A DNA stretch of 64,000 bases, taken from NCBI GenBank assembly GCA_039105265.1, contig JAPFFF010000008.1, positions 1,984,001-2,048,000 of the forward strand, read 5' to 3'. The position numbers and the translations under genes were made by a program. The DNA comes from Tritrichomonas musculus (Eukaryota; Parabasalia; Tritrichomonadida; Tritrichomonadidae). The notes beneath the pieces were generated by a model that saw nothing but the letters and a program-made list of their open reading frames with translations, was not told the DNA's origin and did not search any database. Of the stretch, positions 1 to 9,441 are shown piece by piece; position 1 is the first letter of the stretch; every line of letters starts with the position of its first letter.

Positions 1-1871
1 CCACCACCTATTTGTTCTACTGTTGGAGGAATTTCAATTGATGCAAGTGATGTGCATCCTGAAAAAGCACCAATATTTTTTATAGATTGAGGAATTTCAA
101 TTGAAGTGAGTGATGTACATCCGCCAAAAGCGGAACAACCAATATAACTCATATTAGATGAAAGCTTTACCTTTTTTAAAGATGTGCATCCATAAAAAAC
201 AAATGATTCAATACCTGACACTGAGGAAGGAATGATTAATTCATCAGGAAGATTTTGATAATTTAACGATATTTCAGTGTTACTTGAAGGAATTTCTATT
301 TGTTTCAATGAAATGCATCCATTAAATAATGCGTCATCTAAATATTTCATAGAAGAAGGAAGTACAACGCGTTTTAACGATTTACAATCTCCAAAAATTT
401 TACCATGGAATGTATTTAATGGACTTCCTGGTTCAAATACGACTTGTTCTAATTCACTACAATGGTCAAATATATCCAATCCAAATGAATCTACAGATGA
501 AGGAATTACAATTTCTTTCAAAGAAGAACAAAATCTAAAGGATTCTGATATAATTTCTGTAACAGAAGAAGGGATTGTTATATAAATTAAAGATTTGCAA
601 GCAAAGAACGACATTTCGCCCAATGACGTAATATTTGATGGTATTTCTACACGTGTCAATTTATTGGATTCAGACAGAATTCGTTTAGTAATCTTTCTTC
701 CAATTTTTGTCAAGAGTAAGTTAACAATTTCATAACTATTTCTTTTAGCACACTGTGTTATTAAATTTTTATTTGAGGTTTCATCATTGCATTCAAACTC
801 CTTCGTAAAAAGTTTGAAAAGTTCGAGATAGTTGAATTCACCCAATGTTGCATAATTCTTATATTCAAAGCTAATGTTTTCTGGACAAAACTCAAAATTA
901 CAGTAATGAAGAGAAGATCGAATAAGGGTATCGTAAACCATTTCATTAGTTTGAGAATTATCATTTGAAAGTAGATTTTCTATGATAAAGTTTGCAATCT
1001 CATTATGATGGCATTTAATTGATTCTTCAAGATATTCTAGACGCGATTTGTCATCAAAATCATTCAATATTGAATGAATGATCTCATAATTTCTTCCATG
1101 AATTGCATATAAAACTGTTTTCGAGGTATATTGGACACCATTGACATGCAAATAATTAAATATGTTAATTGATCCAAAAAAGGCGGAATATTCAATTAAT
1201 GTTGGAGTTTTTTTAGTTAAATATGAATTCGTCTCAAAAAGTGAGTATTTTATATGACCTTTAAGAGGTATATTATTTTGATTTATATAAATTATGAATT
1301 CATTTAATGAATCTTCTCGAATTAATGAACAAAGATGGCTACTATTTTCTCCAATTTGACGTTTTTCATCAAAATCATTTAAATCATCTGATATATGTTT
1401 TTCGATTTCTTTTTGATGCTTATCATCTATAAAACTTTTGATTTCTGGGTAAAAATAATACCCAATAAAACTTTTATAGTCATTAATAATATATTGGGAT
1501 ATTGATTGATCAATTTCAATTATTTTATTTCGAATAAGGAAATGCGTAATTGAAAAACTGTTTTGGAAAAATATAAATATTTCTTTATTATAGAAATATT
1601 TCTTAATGTCATCTTTAAGGAATAGAAGTATTCGTTCAATATTTTGGAAAATATTTTTTGGACCATGATGGTATTTAGATATTTTCAGCAATAAACGGAG
1701 AAATATTTTAAATTCATTTGCATTTTCTCTGATTCTTTGACTTTCAATTAGATTGATTAAGTTTTGAAAGTTTTCTTCTTTAGCTTTGCCATTTTCATCT
1801 TCGTTTTTGAGAAAAGTCCATAGAGTTTTGTACAATTCTTTTTTTAAACATATATATTTTGGAATATCCAT
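1..1871 (-). CDS. Ankyrin (DUF3447-like) and BspA leucine-rich repeat fusion protein, 3' end outside window
   Basis: The frame is open from an ATG at 1871 to the window edge, about 623 codons, with no stop; the C-terminus lies beyond position 1. The first ~360 residues resemble the N-terminal region of trichomonad ankyrin proteins (an ISKYHHG segment, KDDIKKYFYN, then YYFYPEIKSF and ankyrin-like helices around PTLIEYSAFFGSINIFNYL). From about residue 390 it changes to BspA-type repeats with IPSSV and GCTSL signatures roughly every 23 residues. One repeat near base 80 is two residues short (IGAFSGC where IGxxAFSGC is usual). There is no signal peptide, so an intracellular scaffold or ligand-binding role is likely, but this is inferred from the repeat types only. 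Codons about 59-363 are duplicated in inverted orientation at 3778-4692. An initiator-like TCATCTT lies just upstream. Family call is fairly sure; function unknown. Confidence 0.8.
   Translation of the reverse strand, partial: MDIPKYICLKKELYKTLWTFLKNEDENGKAKEENFQNLINLIESQRIRENANEFKIFLRLLLKISKYHHGPKNIFQNIERILLFLKDDIKKYFYNKEIFIFFQNSFSITHFLIRNKIIEIDQSISQYIINDYKSFIGYYFYPEIKSFIDDKHQKEIEKHISDDLNDFDEKRQIGENSSHLCSLIREDSLNEFIIYINQNNIPLKGHIKYSLFETNSYLTKKTPTLIEYSAFFGSINIFNYLHVNGVQYTSKTVLYAIHGRNYEIIHSILNDFDDKSRLEYLEESIKCHHNEIANFIIENLLSNDNSQTNEMVYDTLIRSSLHYCNFEFCPENISFEYKNYATLGEFNYLELFKLFTKEFECNDETSNKNLITQCAKRNSYEIVNLLLTKIGRKITKRILSESNKLTRVEIPSNITSLGEMSFFACKSLIYITIPSSVTEIISESFRFCSSLKEIVIPSSVDSFGLDIFDHCSELEQVVFEPGSPLNTFHGKIFGDCKSLKRVVLPSSMKYLDDALFNGCISLKQIEIPSSNTEISLNYQNLPDELIIPSSVSGIESFVFYGCTSLKKVKLSSNMSYIGCSAFGGCTSLTSIEIPQSIKNIGAFSGCTSLASIEIPPTVEQIGG
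781..1695 (-). repeat. Left arm of a 915-bp inverted duplication (source copy)
   Basis: Read on the minus strand, this block matches 3778-4692 read on the plus strand. Both arms are exactly 915 bp, and every stretch I compared by eye was identical. Here the block is an integral, in-frame part of the ankyrin-BspA gene, so this is the source copy. Homology stops abruptly at both ends. Confidence 0.9.
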
Positions 1872-1876
1872 TGATC

Positions 1877-1883
1877 AAGATGA
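1877..1883 (-). promoter_or_regulatory. Candidate initiator element for the ankyrin-BspA gene
   Basis: Read on the minus strand, TCATCTT ends five bases before the ATG at 1871. Trichomonad genes generally start transcription at a TCA-pyrimidine type initiator a few bases to some tens of bases before the start codon. The match is short and AT-rich DNA yields it by chance, so this is only a candidate. Confidence 0.35.
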
Positions 1884-2089
1884 AATAAAGAAAAAAAAAA
1901 AAATAAATTTGATACGATTATTGTCAAAATTTTTCGAAAAATTTTTCAAAATTTTCCAGAAAATTTTCAATATTTTTAAATTTACCACAAAGAGCTCACC
2001 ATTAAAGTTTTAGAAATAAATATTAAGATCATGTTAAAAAATCTTTTTTTTAAATTTTCTTTATAAAAGAAAGATTAAGTCTTAAATTT

Positions 2090-5000
2090 TTAAGATTTTA
2101 CAATTTTTGTGACAGAAGGAAACGCGCCATGACACACTGATGCCACTGGAGATGAGATTGTTACCTGAATCAACGACACGCATTCAAAGAAAGCGTAGTT
2201 TCCAATCTGCTTCATTCCAGGTGGAATAGAGAAGTGTTTCAGCATTGAGCAACCTCTGAATGCGTAATTTCCGATTGATGTCAATGTCTTGGGGAAAGAA
2301 ATCTCTGTCAACTTTTCGCAACAATAAAAGGCGTAGCGTCCAATTGATGCCAAAGCAGGAGGGAATGTAAAAAATGTAATCTTTAATGTCGGTAATTGAT
2401 TCAGGAATAACAATTTTTTTGAGCGACTTGCACTCGTAGAAGGTGTAGATTCCGATGTCTGTGACAGCCTCAGGTATCTCGATTTCGGTGAGAGAGGAGC
2501 ATTGGTAGAAAGAGTAGCTTCCAAGCTTTGTCACTGATGCAGGTATCTCGATCTTTGTGAGCAAAGAGCAGCCAAAGAAAGTGTAATCTTCAATCTCAGT
2601 AAGAATTGTTGGCATGCTGATATCTTTCAATGAGGAACAGCCGAAGAATGCGTAGCTTCCAATTGATTTCAATGAGGAAGGAATTGTTATTTCTTTCAGC
2701 TTGGAACATTTGAAGAAAGCACGGTTTCCAATCGACGTGACCGAAGGAGGAATTGTCACTTTTGTCAAGGATGAGCATTCATTGAACAAACTTGCCGGAA
2801 TGAATTTCATGTCGCCTTGAATGTCGAGTGAAACGATTCCTTTGAAAACATTTGCACCAAAAGATTTCACGTATGAAGGAATTGTTATTTCTGCAAGTGA
2901 CTTGCAGCCTTCAAAGCTGCTTTCGCCAATCAATGTGACCGAAGAAGGAATCGTGACTTTGGTTAATGAAGAGCAGTGAATGAATGCACGATTTCCAATT
3001 GATGTGACTGACGAAGGAATAGATAATTCATTGAATGATGAACAACCAAAGAAAGCTGATTCTTCAATCGAGGCTATTAATGATGGGATTTTAACATCAG
3101 ACAATGAAGAACATCCATAGAAAGCGAACTTTTCAATTGATGAAACTGAAGAAGGAATTCGAAATTCTTTCAATGATTTACATCCGTAAAAGGCATACAT
3201 GCCAATTAATATCAATGATGGAGGAACAACAACTTTTTCCAATGATGAGCATTGATTAAATGCATAGCTTTCAATCGAAGTAACAGAAGATGGAATTGCA
3301 ACTTCAGTAAGTGAGGAGCATTGATAAAATGCATATTTCTTAATTGTGGTCAATGATGATTGGATTGTTAATTTCGCCAATGATGTACAACTGTGGAAAG
3401 CATATTCACTAATCGACATAATTGAATAAGGAATAGTTACTTCTGTTAATGATGAACATACATAAAATGCATAGCTTCCAATAGTTGTTACGGAAGTTGC
3501 AATGTTTATTTGAGCCATTTGATTGAAAATAGAGATGAAGTCTCCACTCTTCTTGAATCCAGTATCAGACGATTTATTGAACTTTTCAAATGCTTGTTTA
3601 TCGTCTTTTTTGGCACCTTGACCTAAGAACATTATCTTTGCATATTCATACATGCTTTCTGGATTGTTAATTTTCATTCCTTTCTCGAAGAATTGTTTGG
3701 CTTCTGTGTCTTTGTTCTCTTTCTTAGAAATCTTTCCTTGTAAAACAAACTTTGTTGAGTCATTCAATCCGTTGTTATTTATTGCTGAAAATATCTAAAT
3801 ACCATCATGGTCCAAAAAATATTTTCCAAAATATTGAACGAATACTTCTATTCCTTAAAGATGACATTAAGAAATATTTCTATAATAAAGAAATATTTAT
3901 ATTTTTCCAAAACAGTTTTTCAATTACGCATTTCCTTATTCGAAATAAAATAATTGAAATTGATCAATCAATATCCCAATATATTATTAATGACTATAAA
4001 AGTTTTATTGGGTATTATTTTTACCCAGAAATCAAAAGTTTTATAGATGATAAGCATCAAAAAGAAATCGAAAAACATATATCAGATGATTTAAATGATT
4101 TTGATGAAAAACGTCAAATTGGAGAAAATAGTAGCCATCTTTGTTCATTAATTCGAGAAGATTCATTAAATGAATTCATAATTTATATAAATCAAAATAA
4201 TATACCTCTTAAAGGTCATATAAAATACTCACTTTTTGAGACGAATTCATATTTAACTAAAAAAACTCCAACATTAATTGAATATTCCGCCTTTTTTGGA
4301 TCAATTAACATATTTAATTATTTGCATGTCAATGGTGTCCAATATACCTCGAAAACAGTTTTATATGCAATTCATGGAAGAAATTATGAGATCATTCATT
4401 CAATATTGAATGATTTTGATGACAAATCGCGTCTAGAATATCTTGAAGAATCAATTAAATGCCATCATAATGAGATTGCAAACTTTATCATAGAAAATCT
4501 ACTTTCAAATGATAATTCTCAAACTAATGAAATGGTTTACGATACCCTTATTCGATCTTCTCTTCATTACTGTAATTTTGAGTTTTGTCCAGAAAACATT
4601 AGCTTTGAATATAAGAATTATGCAACATTGGGTGAATTCAACTATCTCGAACTTTTCAAACTTTTTACGAAGGAGTTTGAATGCAATGATGAGGATTTCT
4701 TTAGCTTATTCGAGATCTCGTGGAATGATGTTTCCTTTGATCAACGTATGAATGAAATAGATGGTGGACTCAAGATAACTGCTATTTGCAGACTTGCTCA
4801 AATATTTCTTTCCAAGGGAAATGTTGACTGGAAATTCATTCTTGCCTTCAAGTAAAGATTTTGCAACTTCAAATTGCTTGATTGGATCTTTCTCGGCTTC
4901 TTGAACCATCTTTTGACATTGTTCTGAAAGAAGCTTGTATTCGAAATATGGGTAAAACAAATCATATTCTTCTTTTTCTTCCTCTTTCTTTGGCAACTCT

Positions 5001-5690
5001 TCAATTATTTTTCCACTGGAATCTTCTTCAATTACTTTACCACTTGTATCTTCTTCAATGATTTTACGACTTTCAACTTCTTCTTTAATCTTACCAGGTT
5101 TGTCTTCTTCTATTATTTTACCACTTTTAACTACTTCTTTCACTTTACCACTTGTGTTTTCTTCTATAATCTTGCCAGGTTAGTCTTCTTTCTTTACTTC
5201 TTTTTTTGCTTTTTCATCATCTAGTAATTCATCAAGTACGCTGACTTTAAGAGAAGCTTTCTTGAAAGATTCAAACATTTTCACTGAATAATCATCGTTG
5301 AGTTCTTCTTCTTCATTTTCATTATAATCACCAAATGTGCTTGCACTTTTCCTTGTTGTTGTCTCATTTTTTTTCTTCTTCTTCCTTGTTGATGCTGACT
5401 CTCTTTATTTCCTTATTTCTTCCGTGGTTCATGATGAAATCTTCAAAGCGTAAGAGACGGTTATCGGCATCAAATTTTTTCCAACAATGATCGATGAAGT
5501 CAACATAGTCAAAAAATTCGCCTTCATCGTCGTTTATTTGTGGACGGTATCCACGCCTGACTTTTGTCATGATTCCAAGGAAGTTCATCTTTGGAAACAT
5601 GTAAATAGACAATTATGGCGAATGCGTATACGTCACTTTTTTCGCCATATTGTTCACTTGTGAATATTTCTGGTGACATGTAAATTGCTA
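2090..5690 (-). pseudogene. Broken protein kinase-Sel1-BspA gene carrying an inverted 915-bp insertion
   Basis: On the minus strand the remnants run in order. First comes a kinase C-lobe beginning at YMSPEIF and KSDVYAFA (about 5690-5600), with GYRPQI and CWKKFDADNR to about 5440. Then come a charged linker with repeated SGKIIEED-like units (about 5180-5000) and Sel1-like helices (about 4930-4710). After the foreign 915-bp block there is another Sel1-like unit (about 3760-3560) and then BspA repeats to a stop near 2090. The kinase N-lobe and catalytic loop are missing. Breaks seen are a frame change near 5600, TAA at 5180-5182, TAA at 4706-4708 (in DLExAKEIL where Lys is usual), the insertion, and a frame change near 2370. 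The 5' side ends at the rearranged junction after 5690. The Sel1 text before the insertion (AKEIL) and after it (NNGLNDSTKFVL) could join with little or no loss. Confidence 0.75.
3778..4692 (+). repeat. Right arm of the 915-bp inverted duplication (inserted copy)
   Basis: This copy of 781-1695 sits antisense inside the kinase-Sel1-BspA pseudogene. On the plus strand it keeps the ankyrin reading frame open (about 3752-4855) but has no usable ATG near its start; the nearest initiator would be TTG. The extra C-terminal residues there are antisense Sel1 sequence. It is therefore an inserted fragment, not a gene. No target-site duplication or terminal repeat is visible at 3778 or 4692, which argues against ordinary transposition. 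Confidence 0.9.
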
Positions 5691-5787
5691 TTCATGGATA
5701 GAAAAACCATTCAAAAAGTGGCGTAGAAAAAAACAATTGTCCGAAAAATACGCTTTGAAGATTTCATCATGAAAAAATAAAGCGTAA
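5691..5787. other. Rearrangement junction built from short copies of nearby sequence
   Basis: This junction lies between the truncated kinase pseudogene (minus) and the truncated PARP gene (plus). Bases 5751-5773 are the exact reverse complement of 5428-5450. Bases 5780-5802 are an exact direct copy of 5446-5468, extending a few bases into the PARP remnant. The two source segments overlap by five bases. Upstream, 5706-5716 holds CCATTCAAAAA, a motif seen elsewhere in intergenic DNA here. Confidence 0.7.
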
Positions 5788-6075
5788 GAGACGGTTATCG
5801 GCTTCAAAGCAAATATCGCAAGTGGAGGTTTTGCTACTGATGATGAGGAAAACATTTTTTCCCCCGATTATTTCTATGCTACTAATAGCATTTTTTATGC
5901 GACACTTTTTGCTGATACTGGTTATGAATTAATCCAAGTCAATCAAAAAAAGTCTTTACTATGCTGTCTTGCAGTTTATAATACCGATTATTCCAATGAA
6001 ATTTACGAAAAAAACCGTATTATAAAACATAATCTCGATTCTACGATTCCAGAAGAAGCTATAAAAAATTATGGA
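5788..6075 (+). pseudogene. 5' remnant of the first PARP-like domain of the PARP/LIM gene
   Basis: The frame of the downstream gene is open from a TAA near 5785 but has no ATG before 6076. The translation (GGFATDDEEN, FYATNSIFYATLF, KSLLCCLAVYN, PEEAIKNYGMSY) matches the region after the catalytic GKGIYATDD of the intact downstream PARP domain (FYATIYSNN, TSVLCCISFYN, PEITEKNYGIHF). So the gene once began with a complete PARP-like domain, and its front half was lost at the junction at 5751-5802. Whether transcription now starts here is unknown. Confidence 0.6.
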
Positions 6076-8529
6076 ATGAGTTATTCATTTTTAACAAGTG
6101 ACAATATTAATATTGGAAATGAAGAGGAAGATAATAATTTGTTTGCTGCAAAAGATTTTGTTTTTCCTAACAAGAATCAAATTATTCCAGTCTGCTCATT
6201 CACAGTGATGAGGACAGAATTCTTTGTTCTTTTTATTGATGAAAATAAACTACTTTTTGATCTTCAAAATGAAATAAAAGGTAAATTAAAAGAGAATGTT
6301 TATTATTCTAGTACAATTGAAGAAGCACTAGAAATTGTTTATAATAAAAAACTGAACAAGATGAAGCTTATTATAAGTTTTGATGATAAAAATTTGTGTG
6401 AAACTGTTATCAATGAAATAAGAGAAATAGCCAAATTAAATTTTGTTTGTCTTGTTTATTCAAAAAGTAAAAATAACTTTGTATTGCCTGAAAATGTTCT
6501 TGTTACAAATGATATTGAAGGTATATATTTATATGCAAAGATGGATTGGAACGAAGAAAATATTAATAAATTTACTGTAGAACTTCAAGATAAATACCCG
6601 ACAATATTTTGCATCAGTAAGGATGAAACTGTTTGTAAATCATGCCAGAAAAATGTTGTAAAAAAAGAACTTTTATATTATTCTGGATTCGAATATCATA
6701 GAAACTGTTTGAAATGCTCTGTTTGTCAGAAAAAGATTAAACCTAACAAAAATTCTAAAGATTTTATTTGCCTGACACCAGGAATGTTCATTTGTGATAA
6801 AGATTATGCTAAATATAGAGAAACAGGAACGTTGCCTGAAAATGTACTGCAGGAATACAAAGAAAAAGTAATTCGAAATTTGATTAACGAAATCATACAG
6901 CCAATTGTAACGAACCAATTCAACGAATATTTAATTGAAAGCGACATGATTGACAATTCGTATCAACTGAATAAAAATTTTAAATATTTCGTTCCAACAG
7001 TTACATTTCATTTCAGTTTTTCAATAGAAAAAATCGACATTAAAAAACTCATTGAAATTCTTCCCAAAGAAATGATAATCGTTTGTATTGAAAGAGGCTG
7101 CACTTTTTTAACCGTTGCGTTTATTTTATCTGAAGAATTTAGAAATGACAAAAGCAAATATGAAGCAATCATTAATCAATTCAAAGAAAAGTTAATAGAA
7201 CCATTGAATTCGCCAATTGTTGGTAATCTTATAAATCAAACTGAATTAAAATGGCCAACTAAAGAAACACTCAAAAAGCTTTTATCAAAAAAATCGGTTA
7301 ATCTTCTTCAAAACACAAAAATCTTCGAACATATTAATTTTGAAGAAATTAAAACTGAAATCCAGCAAAAACTTGATTCACAACAAAACAAGAATAAAAA
7401 TTTGTTGTTTGTTTATGATAACATTTCAATGTATCATTCGATGGAAGAAAAAGTTCGATCTGATATTAAAAACAACATGAATGAATTAACAATTGTTGGG
7501 GAAACAATCATTGCCAACAAATATATTGATAAATATAAAAAATTCAAACAGGAAATGATAGAAAAAGTAGAAGAGGATGACATAATAATAGAACTTTTTC
7601 TTTACCATGGAACAAGCATTTTGAAGCAGCCAATGATCATTAATGAGCACTATCGAATGCCAGGCAAAGATAAAGTTGAACAGACTGATGATGGTTATTA
7701 CGGTAAAGGTATTTATGCAACTGATGACATCTTCTATGCAACAATATATTCGAACAATTATAACTTATTAAAAGATAATGAAAAAACAAGTGTTTTATGC
7801 TGCATTTCATTTTATAATGACCAACAAAAAACTGTAATTGAAAGAAAAGATATGAACAAATATTTAGGTAAATCTTTACCTGAAATAACTGAAAAAAATT
7901 ATGGAATTCATTTTACTTTTGTTGGAAGCAATCAAGGTTTCATTCCTTTTGATCCTAACGAAGATGCGATTGATGAATTGTTAATTACAGCGAATGAATT
8001 TGTTTTTCCTAACAAATTTCAAATTGTTCCAATTTGTTCATTGACTGTAATGAGACCAGAATTTTTCATCCTTTGGATCAACATGACTGACAATTTTAAA
8101 GATTATTTGAATGAATTGAAATCATCAGTTGAAGAGAACGTTTATTATGCCGATTCTATTGAACAAGCTTGCCAAATCGCTGAATATAAAAAAAGAAATA
8201 AAATTAAACTCATTTTAACTTTTAATGATATTAATGACGGTGAAAAATATATCGATTCAATAAGAGAAATATTAATGTCCAATTTCATTTGCCTTGTTTT
8301 TTCCGAAGATTTAAATCTAAAAAAAATTTCTCAAAATAAAGAAAACGTTCTTTTTGCAAGCGAAAAAAATCTTTTATTCAAATTTGCTGAAATGAGTTTC
8401 AATCAATCTGAACTAAATTCTATTTGTGATGAACTTCGATCAAAATACAATTTGAAATTAAATATTAACAAAAAGGCTTTGAATTTCAATCAAAAAAAAT
8501 TTATATTCGACAAAATTAAAGTGGATTAA
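6076..8529 (+). CDS. PARP/LIM-domain protein with duplicated PARP-associated modules, probably 5'-truncated
   Basis: The product is 817 residues from an ATG. Order: the end of a first PARP-like fold (KDFVFPNKNQIIPVC, about 26-45), an alpha/beta module (about 48-140), a LIM zinc finger at about 187-245 with full CxxC...HxxC...CxxC...CxxD spacing, a helical linker, a PARP catalytic domain (about 505-660), and a second copy of the alpha/beta module (about 660-790). The catalytic domain keeps the His-Tyr-Glu triad expected of ADP-ribose polymerases: His about 511 in LYHGTS, Tyr about 547 in GKGIY, Glu about 641 in NEFVFPN. In the first copy the Glu position is Asp. The likely reaction is transfer of ADP-ribose from NAD+ to protein, with LIM as the docking part. 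ATG 6076 is only the first Met in a longer open frame, so the true start was probably lost. Domain calls rest on motifs; substrate unknown. Confidence 0.8.
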   Translation: MSYSFLTSDNINIGNEEEDNNLFAAKDFVFPNKNQIIPVCSFTVMRTEFFVLFIDENKLLFDLQNEIKGKLKENVYYSSTIEEALEIVYNKKLNKMKLIISFDDKNLCETVINEIREIAKLNFVCLVYSKSKNNFVLPENVLVTNDIEGIYLYAKMDWNEENINKFTVELQDKYPTIFCISKDETVCKSCQKNVVKKELLYYSGFEYHRNCLKCSVCQKKIKPNKNSKDFICLTPGMFICDKDYAKYRETGTLPENVLQEYKEKVIRNLINEIIQPIVTNQFNEYLIESDMIDNSYQLNKNFKYFVPTVTFHFSFSIEKIDIKKLIEILPKEMIIVCIERGCTFLTVAFILSEEFRNDKSKYEAIINQFKEKLIEPLNSPIVGNLINQTELKWPTKETLKKLLSKKSVNLLQNTKIFEHINFEEIKTEIQQKLDSQQNKNKNLLFVYDNISMYHSMEEKVRSDIKNNMNELTIVGETIIANKYIDKYKKFKQEMIEKVEEDDIIIELFLYHGTSILKQPMIINEHYRMPGKDKVEQTDDGYYGKGIYATDDIFYATIYSNNYNLLKDNEKTSVLCCISFYNDQQKTVIERKDMNKYLGKSLPEITEKNYGIHFTFVGSNQGFIPFDPNEDAIDELLITANEFVFPNKFQIVPICSLTVMRPEFFILWINMTDNFKDYLNELKSSVEENVYYADSIEQACQIAEYKKRNKIKLILTFNDINDGEKYIDSIREILMSNFICLVFSEDLNLKKISQNKENVLFASEKNLLFKFAEMSFNQSELNSICDELRSKYNLKLNINKKALNFNQKKFIFDKIKVD

Positions 8530-9090
8530 TCATTTATAAACGATAAATCATTTATAAACGAATATTTTGGGTAAAGGTATTTATGCAACTTGATTATTTT
8601 TGTTTTTCAAATATCATACATTTGCGACCTAAAAATTACTTATTTAATTATTTTATTTAGTTATATAATATTACAAACCATTAGTTCTGATTATTTTACT
8701 TTTTTTAATTTTATTTTTAAAATACCATTCAAAAAGTTTAATTAAAAAAATTGAATGGATTTTTTTTTCTTCCACTTTTTGAATAGGGGTGCTGATATAT
8801 AAATAGAACTCGGGTTCACTAGGATTTGACCCATAAATATATTAATAATTACATAAGATATTTGTGCAATAAATAAATATGAAAATTCAAATTATTGAAA
8901 GAAAAATTGAATTGGTGTTAAAGAACCTCAACCGAAATTTCACCAATTCAAAAATTGTTTGGCCTGAAAAAGAGTTCGTATCAAAATGCTTTTGAGATTT
9001 TATTTATTAAATAATATTTTTGTTAGTTCATATTTATTTTAAAATAAACTCTCATAAAAAAAAAAAAAAAATTGAAGGACATTGAATTAA
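8530..9090. other. Intergenic, AT-rich, with a small palindrome
   Basis: No gene seen. Around 8725-8792 there is an inverted pair (CCATTCAA near 8726 and TTGAATGG near 8752) followed by CCACTTTTTGAATAGG, the complementary form of the same motif. A run of about 15 A residues (9056-9070) precedes the next gene. Confidence 0.5.
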
Positions 9091-9441
9091 ATGTTGGATA
9101 TAAAAGCATTTGATCTTAATCAATTAAAATTATTGAAAAAAATTGGTGTGGGTTCATTTGGCACTGTTTATCAAGCCCAAAGCATAAACGATGTAGAATT
9201 TTTAGCGGCTAAAGTATCTTCAGAATATACAAATGTTTTATCTGATGAAAATATCAAAAACCAAAAACGAGAAGTTATAATTATTTCAAAAGTAAATCAT
9301 CCTCTTATCCTTAAATTTATCGGATATAGTCCTGTTGATTTTCATAACGAAAAAAAGCATGTTATTATTACTGAATTTATTAAAAATGGCACCCTAAAAA
9401 GTTTTATTGATTGCGATCAAGATTCCCGTGCATGCACATGA
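9091..9441 (+). pseudogene. Protein kinase N-lobe fragment
   Basis: There are 116 residues from an ATG. Residues 9-100 form a recognisable kinase N-lobe: glycine loop IGVGSFGTVY, ATP-anchoring Lys in LAAKVS, helix C Glu region (KREVIIISKVNHPLILKFIGY), and hinge region VIITEFIKNGTLKSFID. It resembles the TKL-like kinases elsewhere in the window. The kinase text stops at about 9410 and is followed by a few unrelated codons and TGA. No C-lobe, HRD or DFG follows; instead the GTPase coding region begins in another frame. It is a decapitated kinase left by a rearrangement or gene fusion. A residual short protein cannot be excluded. Confidence 0.65.

Noticed and set aside
277-585. Plus-strand 102-codon frame
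   Set aside because: It is antisense to the BspA repeats of the minus-strand gene at 1-1871 and reflects their periodic sequence.
3752-4855. Plus-strand ankyrin gene
   Set aside because: It is the inserted 915-bp fragment plus antisense Sel1 sequence; no ATG at its start and no promoter region of its own.
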